From positions 3,348,001 to 3,412,000 of the forward strand of contig NZ_CP017674.1 of NCBI RefSeq assembly GCF_001792815.1: 64,000 bases of DNA. Reading direction: 5' to 3'. The translations under genes and the position numbers were made by a program. Shown here in pieces: positions 42,878-50,807 of this stretch (position 1 is the stretch's first letter; every line of letters begins with the position of its first letter). Under the pieces are notes generated by a model. It made no database searches and was not told the origin of the DNA. It worked only from the letters and a program-made list of their open reading frames with translations. This DNA is from Microbacterium sp. BH-3-3-3. Lineage in GTDB: Bacteria > Actinomycetota > Actinomycetes > Actinomycetales > Microbacteriaceae.

Positions 42878-43614
42878 CCGTTGAGTGTCCACGACACGCC
42901 GCGTCGCCTCGGCCCGGGTCGGCGTGTCTTGGACACTGGACGGTGGGGTGCTGGCATCCCGGGCCCGTTCATGTGCGGTGACGGCAGCGACGCCGCGCTC
43001 ACCGTGCCGCGCTCTCCGCGCCCCGCTCCTCGCGCTCACCACCCTGTTGAGTGTCCATAAAACGCCGCATCACCGCGGCTTGCAGCGGCGTGTCTTGGAC
43101 ACTCGACGGTGGGATGCCGGCATCCGGGGCCCGCCCGTGCGCGGTGACGGCAGCGACGCCGCGCTCACCGCGCCGCGCTCACCGTGCCCCGCTCCTCGCG
43201 CTCACCACCCTGTTGAGTGTCCATAACACGCCGCATCACCCCGGCCCGCAACGGCGTGTCTTGGACACTCGACGGTGGGGTGCCGGCATCCCGCGCCGAT
43301 CGTGCCCGGTGACGGTCGCGCTGCCGACTGCGACGCCACGCTCCCCGCGCCGCGCTTTACGCGCTGCCCACCCCGTCGAGTGTCCACGACACGCCGCATC
43401 ACCCCGGCCCGCAACGGCGTGTCTCGGACACTCAACGGTGGGGTGCCGGCATCCCGGGCCCGTTCATGCGCGGTGACAGCCGCGCTGCCGACCGCGACGC
43501 CACGCTGACCGCTCCCCGCGCCACGCTCACCGCCCCGCCCACCCTGTTGAGTGTCCACGACACGCCGCAATACCCCGGCCCGTAACGGCGTGTCTTGGAC
43601 ACTCAACGGTGGGG
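42878..43614. repeat. Array of five large dyad (hairpin) repeats, cluster B
   Basis: This fills the 873-base gap between the convergent UPF0182 and crtEb genes. Units begin with TTGAG (TCGAG in unit 4) at 42881, 43047, 43213, 43376 and 43547, a period of 163-171 bp. Each unit is a ~60-bp dyad: left arm TTGAGTGTCC then a GACACGCCG-like end (degenerate in unit 2), an 18-nt centre such as CATCACCCCGGCCCGCAA, and right arm CGGCGTGTCT then TGGACACTCAA or a close variant. The ~100-bp spacers are also related (GGTGCCGGCATCCCG, GCGCGGTGACGG). It matches cluster A at 1225-1638. I see no protein or RNA gene in it. Confidence 0.88.
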
Positions 43615-43683
43615 GTGCCGCCACCCCCGCACCCGTTCGCGCACGCGGACGGACGCGCGGCGGAGCGCGGCGCCCGCGACGCG

Positions 43684-44577
43684 TCAGGCGCTCAGGAACC
43701 ACCACCAGATCAGCAGCATCGTCGTGCCGAAGCCGGCGATCTGGTTGAGCCAGAGGAAGCGGTTCCATCCGGCGGTGGCGCGGTCGCTCTCGGCATCGGT
43801 GACGTTGCGGTACGGCCAGCAGACGACGAGGTACGGGATGACGAGCACGGCGGCCAGCGGCCCCGGCCACGCGGTGAGCAGCATGGCGACTCCGGCCAGG
43901 GCGTAGGCGACGAGTGCGAAGCGCACGGTCCAGCGGGCGCCGCGCGCCGTGGCGATCGACGAGATGTCGGCGGCGCGGTCGGCTTCGACGTCCTGCACGG
44001 CGCCGAAGGCGTGCGAGGCGATGCCCCACAGCGCGAAGGCGACAAGCACGGCGACGAGCTGCCAGGTCCACGTCGCCCCGGCGAGCACGAGGCCGTACAC
44101 GGCGGGCGAGAAGAAGTGGATGCTGCTCGTCATCGAGTCGGCGAACGGGCGCTCCTTCAGCCGCAGGGGAGGGGCGGAGTAGAACACGACGAAGAACAGG
44201 CTGGTGGCCAGCACGAGCCACGACAGCGGCGATCCGATGGCGACGAGGTACACCACGAACGGCACGCACGACAGCGCCGAGGCCCACAGGGTGATGCGGT
44301 GCATGCGCTTGTCGAGCACGGCGCCGTGGGTGCCGCCCTTGCGCGGGTTGCGCAGGTCGGACTCGTAGTCGAAGACGTCGTTCACCCCGTACATCGCGAG
44401 GTTGTACGGCACGAGGAAGAAGATCGCGCCGACGATGAGCGGGGCGTCGATCTGCCGGGTCGTGAGCAGGTACGCCGCGGCGAAGGGGAAGGCGGTGTTG
44501 ATCCAGCTCACCGGCCGCGAGGACACGAACAGCTCGCGCAGCACGTGCGCGGGGGTAAGGGCGGCGGGGGTGGTCAT
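43684..44577 (-). CDS. crtEb: Lycopene elongase (UbiA prenyltransferase), CrtEb-like
   Basis: 297 residues, eight or nine membrane helices. The UbiA-type aspartate-rich motif is NLAMYGVNDVFDYESDLRNPRKGG (NDxxDxxxD), with a second in GAVQDVEADRAADISSIATARG. In the C50 carotenoid pathway this enzyme adds dimethylallyl units to lycopene (flavuxanthin formation in C. glutamicum). It lies last in the operon, and its ATG overlaps the crtYf stop (ATGA). Distinction from other UbiA enzymes rests on the neighbours crtI, crtYe and crtYf. Confidence 0.9.
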   Translation of the reverse strand: MTTPAALTPAHVLRELFVSSRPVSWINTAFPFAAAYLLTTRQIDAPLIVGAIFFLVPYNLAMYGVNDVFDYESDLRNPRKGGTHGAVLDKRMHRITLWASALSCVPFVVYLVAIGSPLSWLVLATSLFFVVFYSAPPLRLKERPFADSMTSSIHFFSPAVYGLVLAGATWTWQLVAVLVAFALWGIASHAFGAVQDVEADRAADISSIATARGARWTVRFALVAYALAGVAMLLTAWPGPLAAVLVIPYLVVCWPYRNVTDAESDRATAGWNRFLWLNQIAGFGTTMLLIWWWFLSA

Positions 44578-44921
44578 GCGGGGTCCTTCCGCGACGAACG
44601 CGAGGGTGAGGGCTGCGGCGACGGAGACCGCGACGACAGCAGGGTGTACACCGCGGGCACGAGGAACGCGGCGCACAGCGGGTACGCGAAGTCCTCGATC
44701 GGGGCGAGGCCGAGACGCAGCCCGCTCAGGTGCTCCTCGGGGTACGAGAACAGGTCGACGGCGATCATGAGGTTGTCGAACACGAGGGTGAGACCCACCA
44801 GGACGAGGGCGGTGAGCCCCGACGAGACCATGCGCTCGGCGAAACGCGGACGCCGGAGCGTGGCCAGCGTCACGAGGACCGTGACGATCACGAACGGCAA
44901 CACGATCAGCGGGTACGTCAC
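44574..44921 (-). CDS. crtYf: C50 carotenoid cyclase subunit, CrtYf-like
   Basis: 115 residues with three membrane segments (PLIVLPFVIVTVLVTLATL; SGLTALVLVGLTLVFDNLMIAV; FAYPLCAAFLVPAVYTLL). The PEEHLSGLRLGLAPIEDFAYPL stretch is the lycopene-cyclase-domain signature (PxEE...PIEDF-type). With CrtYe it forms a heterodimeric epsilon- or gamma-type cyclase acting on elongated lycopene. GTGA overlap with crtYe upstream and ATGA overlap with crtEb downstream show tight coupling. Ring type (decaprenoxanthin or sarcinaxanthin) cannot be told from sequence here. Confidence 0.88.
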   Translation of the reverse strand: MTYPLIVLPFVIVTVLVTLATLRRPRFAERMVSSGLTALVLVGLTLVFDNLMIAVDLFSYPEEHLSGLRLGLAPIEDFAYPLCAAFLVPAVYTLLSSRSPSPQPSPSRSSRKDPA

Positions 44922-45286
44922 GGCCGCTCCCCGGGCGCCCCCGCGGGGTGCTGCGCCGAGACGCCGAGCCCCCGTCGCCGCGCCGCGCGCCGCTCGAACA
45001 CCGCGAACATCACGATCGACAGGTAGCTGAGGAACAGCAGGAAGAAGACTTCCTCGAGGGGCAGGTGAGGGGCGAGCGTGACCCCGATGAACAGCGGGCT
45101 CTCGCCCTTGACGAACACTCCGGTGACGATGCCGACGACGTCCCAGACGAGGAAGAACGCCGTCGACAGCAATACCGCGGCACTGGTGCGCACCGGGGCG
45201 ACGCGCAGGGCCAGACCGAACTTCAGATCGATCGCGATCATGCCGGCAAAAGAGAAGAGGATCGCGCCCAGGTAGATCCCCGGCAC
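44918..45286 (-). CDS. crtYe: C50 carotenoid cyclase subunit, CrtYe-like
   Basis: 122 residues, three membrane helices (YLGAILFSFAGMIAIDL; VLLSTAFFLVWDVVGIVTGVF; VFFLLFLSYLSIVMFAVF). GVTLAPHLPLEEVFFLLFLSYLSIV contains the PLEE motif of the lycopene cyclase domain. It is the partner of CrtYf. The GTG start is one base from the crtI stop. Confidence 0.88.
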   Translation of the reverse strand: MPGIYLGAILFSFAGMIAIDLKFGLALRVAPVRTSAAVLLSTAFFLVWDVVGIVTGVFVKGESPLFIGVTLAPHLPLEEVFFLLFLSYLSIVMFAVFERRAARRRGLGVSAQHPAGAPGERP

Positions 45287-45287
45287 C

Positions 45288-46844
45288 TCAGACCGCCGTG
45301 TGCACGGGCTCTGCGAGGGGACCGGCGGAGGTGTCGCCCGTCAGGCGCTTGACCACGAGCTCCGCCGAGATCAGGCACATCGGCAGGCCGATCCCCGGAA
45401 GCACCGAGGTGCCCGCGTAGTACAGGTTGCGCACCTTGCGGGAACGGTTCTTCGGTCGGAAGATCGCGCTCTGGTTCAGCGTGTGCGCGAGTCCGAGCGA
45501 GTTGCCGTGCCACGCGTGCAGGTCGTTCGCGAAGTCCTCGGGGGCGATCGTGCGGCGGACGACCACGCGCTCGGCAAGATCCGGGATGCCGGTCCACTCG
45601 GCGATCTGCGCGATGACACGGTCCGCGGCCTTCTCGATCCGCTCGTCGCCGGCTCCCGAGACGCCTCCGCGTCCGCTCACGGGGTCGGCGGGCACGGGGA
45701 CGAGCACGAAGAGGTTCTCGTGTCCCTCGGGTGCCACGGAGTCGTCAGAGGCGCTGGGGCGGCAGATGTAGATCGAGGCGGGGTCGGGGATCTTCTTGTT
45801 CTCGCCGAAGATCGCGTCGAAGTTGGTGTGCCAGTCGTCGGTGAACAGCAGGGTGTGGTGGGTGAGCTGCGGAAGCTCGCCCTTCACCCCGAGCAGCAGC
45901 AGCAGGGCGCCGGGGCTGGGCACCTTGTCCTTCCACCACTTCTCGGGGTACTGACGGTCCTTCTCTTCGAGCAGGTCGTTCTCGGTGTGGTGGAGGTCGG
46001 CGCCCGACACCACGGCATCCGCCGAGATGACGCGGCCGTCGGCCAGACGCACGCCGCGCGCGACACCCGACTCGGTGATGATGGCATCCACTGGCGACGA
46101 GGTCTCGATCTGCACGCCGCGCTCACGCGCGAGCCGCTCGATGGCCTTGATGATCTCGGTCATGCCGCCCCGGGGGTAGAGCACGCCGTCGCCGAGGTCG
46201 AGGTGGCTCATGAGGTGGTACAGGCTCGGCACCTCGAACGGGGAACCGCCGAGGAACACCGCCGGGTAGGCGAGGATCTGCTGCAGTCGCGTGTTCTTGA
46301 AGTCCGTCGTCACGCGCTTCCACAGCGTGCGGGTGAGCAGCGGGATGAGCGTGGGCAGACGCTTGACCAGCGCGGGGTCGCGCAGGCCCTTCGTCGACGA
46401 ATACGGGTCGTACAGGAACTTCGAGGTCGACAGCTCGTAGGCGTCCTTGGCGGAGTCCAGGTAGGCGTCGATGTTGTCGCCGGAGCCCGGCTCGTGCTCT
46501 TCGAACAGGGCGCGCACCGCTTCGCGTCCCGAGACGATGTCGATGGGCTCGCCCTTCCCGGGAGGGCCGTAGACGCGGTACGCCGGGTCGAGGCGCACGA
46601 GGTCGAGCTGCTCCGCCGCGCTCGTGCCGAGCAGGCGGAAGAAGTGGTCGAACACCTCGGGCATGAGGTACCAGCTGGGGCCCGTGTCGAAGCGGAAGCC
46701 GTCACTCTCCCACGACCCCGCTCGGCCGCCGAGGGCGTCTCGGGCCTCGAAGAGCTGGACGTGGTGACCCCGGTCGGCCAACAGGGCTGCGGTGCCGAGT
46801 CCGGCGATCCCGCCTCCGACGACGACGATGCGCTGGGCGCTCAT
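45288..46844 (-). CDS. crtI: Phytoene desaturase CrtI
   Basis: 518 residues. FAD-binding motif at the N terminus (RIVVVGGGIAGLGTAALLADRGHHVQLFEARDALGGRAGSW). Family features include FRFDTGPSWYLMPEVFDHFFRLLG, LLLLLGVKGELPQLTHHTLLF and the C-terminal signature NLYYAGTSVLPGIGLPMCLISAELVVKRL. The enzyme introduces double bases into phytoene to give lycopene. The ATG overlaps the crtB stop (ATGA). Confidence 0.95.
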   Translation of the reverse strand: MSAQRIVVVGGGIAGLGTAALLADRGHHVQLFEARDALGGRAGSWESDGFRFDTGPSWYLMPEVFDHFFRLLGTSAAEQLDLVRLDPAYRVYGPPGKGEPIDIVSGREAVRALFEEHEPGSGDNIDAYLDSAKDAYELSTSKFLYDPYSSTKGLRDPALVKRLPTLIPLLTRTLWKRVTTDFKNTRLQQILAYPAVFLGGSPFEVPSLYHLMSHLDLGDGVLYPRGGMTEIIKAIERLARERGVQIETSSPVDAIITESGVARGVRLADGRVISADAVVSGADLHHTENDLLEEKDRQYPEKWWKDKVPSPGALLLLLGVKGELPQLTHHTLLFTDDWHTNFDAIFGENKKIPDPASIYICRPSASDDSVAPEGHENLFVLVPVPADPVSGRGGVSGAGDERIEKAADRVIAQIAEWTGIPDLAERVVVRRTIAPEDFANDLHAWHGNSLGLAHTLNQSAIFRPKNRSRKVRNLYYAGTSVLPGIGLPMCLISAELVVKRLTGDTSAGPLAEPVHTAV

Positions 46845-47710
46845 GAGCGTGAACCTTTCGGGGGACGCCCGAGGAGGGCGCGGGCGGCGAGGGTGGCTTT
46901 GACACCGTCGGGGACGCGGACGCGGGGGGCGCCGGCAGGAGACGCGCGCAGTCGACGCGACAGCTCGGCGAACAGGTCGTGCGCCGTGGTCACCGCCGCG
47001 CGGCAGTCGGGCGGGAGGGTGGGGATGACGGCGGCGGCGGCCGCCAGGTCGGCGTCGATGCGGTCGAGCACGGCGATGCGGCGCTCGTCGTCGGCGGCGC
47101 CGTCGAGGTAGTCGCGTCCGAGTCGGTCGGCGTCGTCGGCGAGGTCGCGCAGGAAATTGACGTCTTGGAAGGCGGCGCCGAGGCGTCGCGCGCCGTCGAC
47201 GAGGTCGGCCGCGGGGCGGGCGGGCGCCGACATGCCGGCGTTCAGGAACACCTGCAGGCACATCAGTCCGACGACCTCGGCGGAGCCGTAGACGTACGCG
47301 TCGTGCGAGAGATCGTCGTGGGCGGCGGTGTCGAGGTCGGTGCGCATGGATGCGAAGAACGGGGCGATGAGGTCGGCTCCGATGCCGCATTCCCGCGCGG
47401 TCCGGGCGAACGCGTGCACGACGAGGTTGGCGCTGAAGCCGGTGGCGATGGCATCCATCACCTCGGTCTCGAGACCATCGAGCACAGCGCGCTCCCGCTC
47501 GGGCGTGAGGCCGGCGTCGTGGGCGGGACCGTCGACGATCTCGTCGGCGACGCGCACGAGGGCGTAGATGTTGCGCACGTGCGGGCGGGGTCGGGCGCCC
47601 AGCAGCCGGGCGGCGATGCCGAACGACGTCGAGTACCTGTTGATCACGGCGGCGGCCGCGTCGTCGGCGGTCTGGGAGTACAGCGCCAGACCCGTGGGGA
47701 CGGAGCTCAC
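46841..47710 (-). CDS. crtB: Phytoene synthase CrtB
   Basis: 289 residues, a trans-isoprenyl diphosphate synthase (squalene/phytoene type) that condenses two GGPP. The first Asp-rich motif is YALVRVADEIVDGPAHD and the second LGAAFQDVNFLRDLADDADRLGRDYL; YVYGSAEVVGLMCLQVF lies between. The GTG at 47710 overlaps the idsA stop (GTGA) and gives MSSVPTGLALYSQTADDAAA, a normal N terminus. Confidence 0.94.
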   Translation of the reverse strand: MSSVPTGLALYSQTADDAAAAVINRYSTSFGIAARLLGARPRPHVRNIYALVRVADEIVDGPAHDAGLTPERERAVLDGLETEVMDAIATGFSANLVVHAFARTARECGIGADLIAPFFASMRTDLDTAAHDDLSHDAYVYGSAEVVGLMCLQVFLNAGMSAPARPAADLVDGARRLGAAFQDVNFLRDLADDADRLGRDYLDGAADDERRIAVLDRIDADLAAAAAVIPTLPPDCRAAVTTAHDLFAELSRRLRASPAGAPRVRVPDGVKATLAARALLGRPPKGSRS

Positions 47711-48774
47711 GGCATGCGCCCCTGCACGGCGTCGACGAGGTTCAGCAGCATGGACTGGCACGCGGGCGGCAGCGTGGAGGCGGCGGCGATGCCTCGAGCC
47801 TCGTCGAGCGTCTCGCGCACGAGATCCTCGAGTCGCGCGCGGGCACCGGATGCCGACAGCGCCACCTGCGCGGCGCGCACCGCCACCGGGCCGGTGTGGG
47901 CGTGCGCCAGGGCCTCGCTGACGACGGGCCAGTTCTCGCTCTCGCGGGCCAGGGAGATGAGGTGGGTCTTCTTCGCCTCGCGGAGGTCGCCGCCCTCGTC
48001 CTTGCCCGCGTCAGCAGATGTGCCGAACGCACCGATGAGGTCGTCGACGAGCTGGTAGCCCAGGCCCAGACGCTGACCGAAGCGCGACAGCGCGTGTCGG
48101 AGCGGCGCGTCGGCGCCCGCCATGACGGCGCCCGCCTCGAGGGGGGCCGAGAAGGAGTACACGGCGGTCTTGTCGTGGGTGGTGCGCAGGATGGACTCGG
48201 CGTCGACCTCACCGCCCGACACGGCGTTCTCGACGTCGGACAGCTCGCCGGCCGCCGAGATGAGCACGGCGTCGTCGATCAGGCGCAGCAACTCGGCGCG
48301 GATCGGCGCGGGGATCTCGGCGAGGGCGACCAGGCGTCCGGCTTCGTGCAGCAGCAGGTCGCCGGCGAGGATCGCGGCGGCGTCTCCGAGTAGGGCCGCG
48401 CCCACGGCATTTGCGCCCCGACGCAGTCCGCGCTGGCGGAACTCGCCGCCGACGTTGGGGACGCCGCGGCGCTCGGTGTCGTGGTCGATGACGTCGTCGT
48501 GCACGACGAACGCCGTGTGCAGCAGCTCGAACGCCGCGGCGACCTCGAACAGGGCGGGGCGCGCGATGTCGGGGCCGTCGAGCGTGTCGAAGGCGGCGAC
48601 GACGAGCAGGGGACGGAAGCGTTTTCCGCCCTCGGCGGCGCGACGGATCGCGGATGCCAGCGCCCGGGCTCCGTCTCCGAGATCGGCCACGCGGCTGTCG
48701 AGGCGGGCCAGTGCCGCCTCGATCGCGGCGTCGATGCCCTCACGGGCGACGGGGGTCGTCGACAGAGCGATCAT
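47707..48774 (-). CDS. idsA: Geranylgeranyl diphosphate synthase (IdsA/CrtE)
   Basis: 355 residues. The first Asp-rich motif FVVHDDVIDHDTERRG and a second YQLVDDLIGAFGTSADAGKDEGGDLREAKKTHL define an (E)-prenyl diphosphate synthase. Position between idi and crtB indicates GGPP supply for carotenoids. Allylic chain length was assigned from context. The ATG overlaps the idi stop (ATGA). Confidence 0.93.
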   Translation of the reverse strand: MIALSTTPVAREGIDAAIEAALARLDSRVADLGDGARALASAIRRAAEGGKRFRPLLVVAAFDTLDGPDIARPALFEVAAAFELLHTAFVVHDDVIDHDTERRGVPNVGGEFRQRGLRRGANAVGAALLGDAAAILAGDLLLHEAGRLVALAEIPAPIRAELLRLIDDAVLISAAGELSDVENAVSGGEVDAESILRTTHDKTAVYSFSAPLEAGAVMAGADAPLRHALSRFGQRLGLGYQLVDDLIGAFGTSADAGKDEGGDLREAKKTHLISLARESENWPVVSEALAHAHTGPVAVRAAQVALSASGARARLEDLVRETLDEARGIAAASTLPPACQSMLLNLVDAVQGRMP

Positions 48775-49322
48775 GAGGCGCGCCGCACGGCGGGAGAGGA
48801 GTCGAAGAGGTGAAGCTGCTGGGCCTGGAGGACGAGCCAGGGGCTGAATGCCCAGGGAGTCGCCTCGAGCGACGCGGCGAGCTCGAGGGGGTCGACCCAG
48901 CGGTACTCGGCGACCTCGTCGGGGTTCGGCTGGGGCTCGGCGTCGGTGCGCGCGATGTAGACGGGGCAGATCTCGTGCTCGACGATGCCGCTGGCGTCGA
49001 CGGCGCGATAGCGGAAGAGCGGCAGCGCCAGTTCGAGGTCGCGCAGCGGAAGTCCGACCTCGAACTCCGCGCGACGGTGTACCGCCGACACCACCGGCTC
49101 GGCCGGTCCCGGGTGCCCGCAGAAGGAGTTCGTCCACACGCCCGGCCACGTCTTCTTGTGCAGCGCCCGGCGGGTGACGAGCACCTCACCGGCGGCGTTG
49201 ACGACGTGGCACGAGAAAGCCAGGTGCAATGCGGTGTCGGTGTCGTGCACGCTCGCCTTGGGCGCGGTGCCGATCTCGTTGCCGAAGTCATCGAGAAGGA
49301 CGACATATTCGGTCTCGCTCAT
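48771..49322 (-). CDS. idi: Isopentenyl-diphosphate delta-isomerase, type 1
   Basis: 183 residues. Nudix-fold enzyme interconverting IPP and DMAPP. Active-site motifs are TWPGVWTNSFCGHPGPAEP (catalytic Cys) and VEHEICPVYIA (catalytic Glu); EYRWVDPLEL follows. First gene of the seven-gene carotenoid operon, it provides the DMAPP also needed by CrtEb. AGGAGG precedes the ATG by five bases, so unlike many genes here the operon has a normal leader. The upstream palindrome at 49337-49351 is a probable CrtR site. Confidence 0.95.
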   Translation of the reverse strand: MSETEYVVLLDDFGNEIGTAPKASVHDTDTALHLAFSCHVVNAAGEVLVTRRALHKKTWPGVWTNSFCGHPGPAEPVVSAVHRRAEFEVGLPLRDLELALPLFRYRAVDASGIVEHEICPVYIARTDAEPQPNPDEVAEYRWVDPLELAASLEATPWAFSPWLVLQAQQLHLFDSSPAVRRAS

Positions 49323-49336
49323 CGTGCCTCCTGTTT

Positions 49337-49351
49337 GCTAGTTTAGCTAGC
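49337..49351. promoter_or_regulatory. Probable MarR/CrtR operator in the crt divergent promoter
   Basis: GCTAG-TTTAG-CTAGC is a 5-5-5 inverted repeat lying between idi and the marR gene. A minus-strand TAAACT (49340-49345) overlaps it and is a plausible -10 for the crt operon, so binding would block initiation. Confidence 0.6.
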
Positions 49352-49392
49352 GATGTCAGCGACTATACCCAGCCGGAAAGGGGGTGTCCACC

Positions 49393-49863
49393 GTGAGGAA
49401 ACCCGCTTCGGCGTCTGGTACGCGACCCGCTGTGACCGACACATTACGTGCGGTTCAGACCCTCAGCGACGCCCTTGACCGCATGCACAGCGGCATGAAG
49501 GGCGACATGGACATGAACGCGAGCGATCTCGCGACGCTGCGCATGCTGACCATCCGCGAATACCGGGGGCAGAGCGTAAGTCCGCACGATGTGGCCACGC
49601 ACCTGCGCATCTCGACCGCGTCGACGACGAAGCTCATCGACCGCCTCGTCGCGTCCGGCCACCTGGAGCGCCGACCGCACCCGTCCGACGGCCGCGCGCG
49701 TGTGGTCGTTCTGACCGAGAAGTCGCGTCGGGAGTTCTTCCAGCACTTCGGTGCTCACCTGGGCGCCATGGGGGCGGTCGCCGGGCGGTACGACGACGCC
49801 CAGCTCTCCACGATCAACGACTTCCTGGGTTCGCTCACCGAGGCCATCACGACCGACGACTGA
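49393..49863 (+). CDS. crtR: MarR-family regulator, CrtR-like
   Basis: 156 residues. Winged HTH with SDLATLRMLTIREYRGQSVSPHDVATHLRISTASTTKLIDRLVASGHLERRPHPSDGRARVVVLTEKSRREFF. It is divergent from the carotenoid operon, the same arrangement as C. glutamicum CrtR, a MarR-type repressor of the crt operon relieved by GGPP and related prenyl diphosphates (established there, inferred here). I chose the GTG at 49393 since GGAAAGGGGG sits at good distance; a GTG at 49384 is in the ribosome site. The 3' end overlaps the convergent SUMF1 gene by 17 bases. Confidence 0.85.
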   Translation: MRKPASASGTRPAVTDTLRAVQTLSDALDRMHSGMKGDMDMNASDLATLRMLTIREYRGQSVSPHDVATHLRISTASTTKLIDRLVASGHLERRPHPSDGRARVVVLTEKSRREFFQHFGAHLGAMGAVAGRYDDAQLSTINDFLGSLTEAITTDD

Positions 49864-50506
49864 GAGCGCCGCGCGCCACGCGCACGCCGACGTCGTCGTA
49901 CGCGTCGCGAGGACGACCGGCGCGCCGCGTGGCCGCGCGCACCTGTGCGGCGCTGTCGGCCCAGCCGCCGCCGCGGAACGTCCGGGTCTCGCTCGCGCCC
50001 TCGGGGTCGAAGCGGTCCCAACACCACTCCGACACGTTGCCCAGCGTGTCGAACAGGCTGTGCAGGTTGGGCAGACGCAGGCCCACGTCGACGGGGGAGC
50101 CCAGGCGATCGGCGGCCGTCCATCCGATCTCGCGGATATGGCCGTAGGTCGATCCGGTCGCCCCGGCACGGCACGCGTACTCCCACTCGTCTTCGGTGGG
50201 CAGGCGGAAGCCGTCGCCCTCGGCATCCCAGTCGACGACCTCTCCATCGAACGAGTAGACCGGGTCGAGTCCCTCCCACTCGCTCAGCGCGTTGCACAGG
50301 CGGATCGCGCGGAACCAGCTCACCTCGACGGCAGGGCGCCGGGGATGCCGTGCGGCCACCCCGAGGTGCTCGGCGAGCTGCTCCTCGGTGATCGGGTACA
50401 CGCCGATCTCGAAGTCCGCGACGGTGATCTCACGCCGCTCACCGCCCCGCTGGTCGCCCCGCAGAACGGTGCCCGCGGGGATGCGGGTCATCTCGACGTC
50501 GCTCAT
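49847..50506 (-). CDS. SUMF1/FGE-sulfatase domain protein lacking catalytic cysteines
   Basis: 219 residues. Fold motifs are clear: MTRIPAGTVLRG, FEIGVYPITEEQLAEHL, PAVEVSWFRAIRLCNALSEWEGLDPVYSF, FRLPTEDEWEYACRAGATG, DTLGNVSEWCWDRF and RTFRGGGWADSAAQVR. The paired C-terminal cysteines of true formylglycine-generating enzymes are absent (DDVGVRVARGALSRRS), so it is probably a SUMF1/EgtB-like ligand-binding or oxygenase variant of unknown role. Its first 50 bases are duplicated at 51789-51838, next to the SMP30 gene stop. It was evidently once coupled to SMP30 by a GTGA overlap and has been moved away by an insertion, which also changed GTG to ATG. Confidence 0.85.
   Translation of the reverse strand: MSDVEMTRIPAGTVLRGDQRGGERREITVADFEIGVYPITEEQLAEHLGVAARHPRRPAVEVSWFRAIRLCNALSEWEGLDPVYSFDGEVVDWDAEGDGFRLPTEDEWEYACRAGATGSTYGHIREIGWTAADRLGSPVDVGLRLPNLHSLFDTLGNVSEWCWDRFDPEGASETRTFRGGGWADSAAQVRAATRRAGRPRDAYDDVGVRVARGALSRRS
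50456..50505. repeat. 50-bp perfect direct repeat, copy 1
   Basis: Identical to 51789-51838. It covers the 5' end of the SUMF1 gene (from the second base of its ATG). The intervening 1283 bases form a foreign-looking insertion. Confidence 0.92.
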
Positions 50507-50525
50507 GAAAGCCCCACTTCTTGCT

Positions 50526-50552
50526 GCCGGGGTGAAACCCCCGGGCCTTTTT
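50526..50552 (+). terminator. Rho-independent terminator at the left end of the insertion
   Basis: CCGGGG (50527-50532) and CCCCGG (50539-50544) form a stem with loop TGAAAC, followed by CCTTTTT. This is the most classical terminator in the window, yet no + strand gene lies within 600 bases upstream, so it may insulate the insertion. Confidence 0.65.
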
Positions 50553-50617
50553 CCTCGGTACCAATCGTGACCTCGAGACGGAAGGAGGTGAACCAAATCC
50601 GTAGGGAGATGACGTGT

Positions 50618-50746
50618 ATGGCGAAGTTCTGTCCTTGCCGTCGGGCGCTGCGCGATACCGAACCGCCACACGCGAACGGACGTGAGCCATCACCCTTACT
50701 CGCTGCCCCAGCCTTGCAGACCAGCGCTCCGGAGAAAGGGGTGTGA
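50618..50746 (+). CDS. Possible small ORF with Cys motif
   Basis: 42 codons starting MAKFCPCRRALRDTEPPHAN, ending APEKGV, with AGGGAG nine bases before the ATG and a perfect AAGGAGGTGA further upstream at 50582-50591. I recognise no family. It lies in the insertion and may be chance; the strong ribosome-site-like sequences are the only support. The rest of the 301-base stretch 50507-50807 holds the terminator and a TACGAT hexamer (50756-50761) that could be a -10 for the secreted-protein gene. Confidence 0.25.
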   Translation: MAKFCPCRRALRDTEPPHANGREPSPLLAAPALQTSAPEKGV

Positions 50747-50807
50747 TCGGCTCCTTACGATTCTTCGGTCCGACGGCGATCGTCGAACCTCTCACGAAGG
50801 AGTGAAT

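Noticed and set aside
42878..43614. CRISPR array interpretation of the ~166-bp periodic repeats
   Set aside because: Repeats are ~60-bp dyads with related, not unique, ~100-bp spacers, and no cas genes are present.
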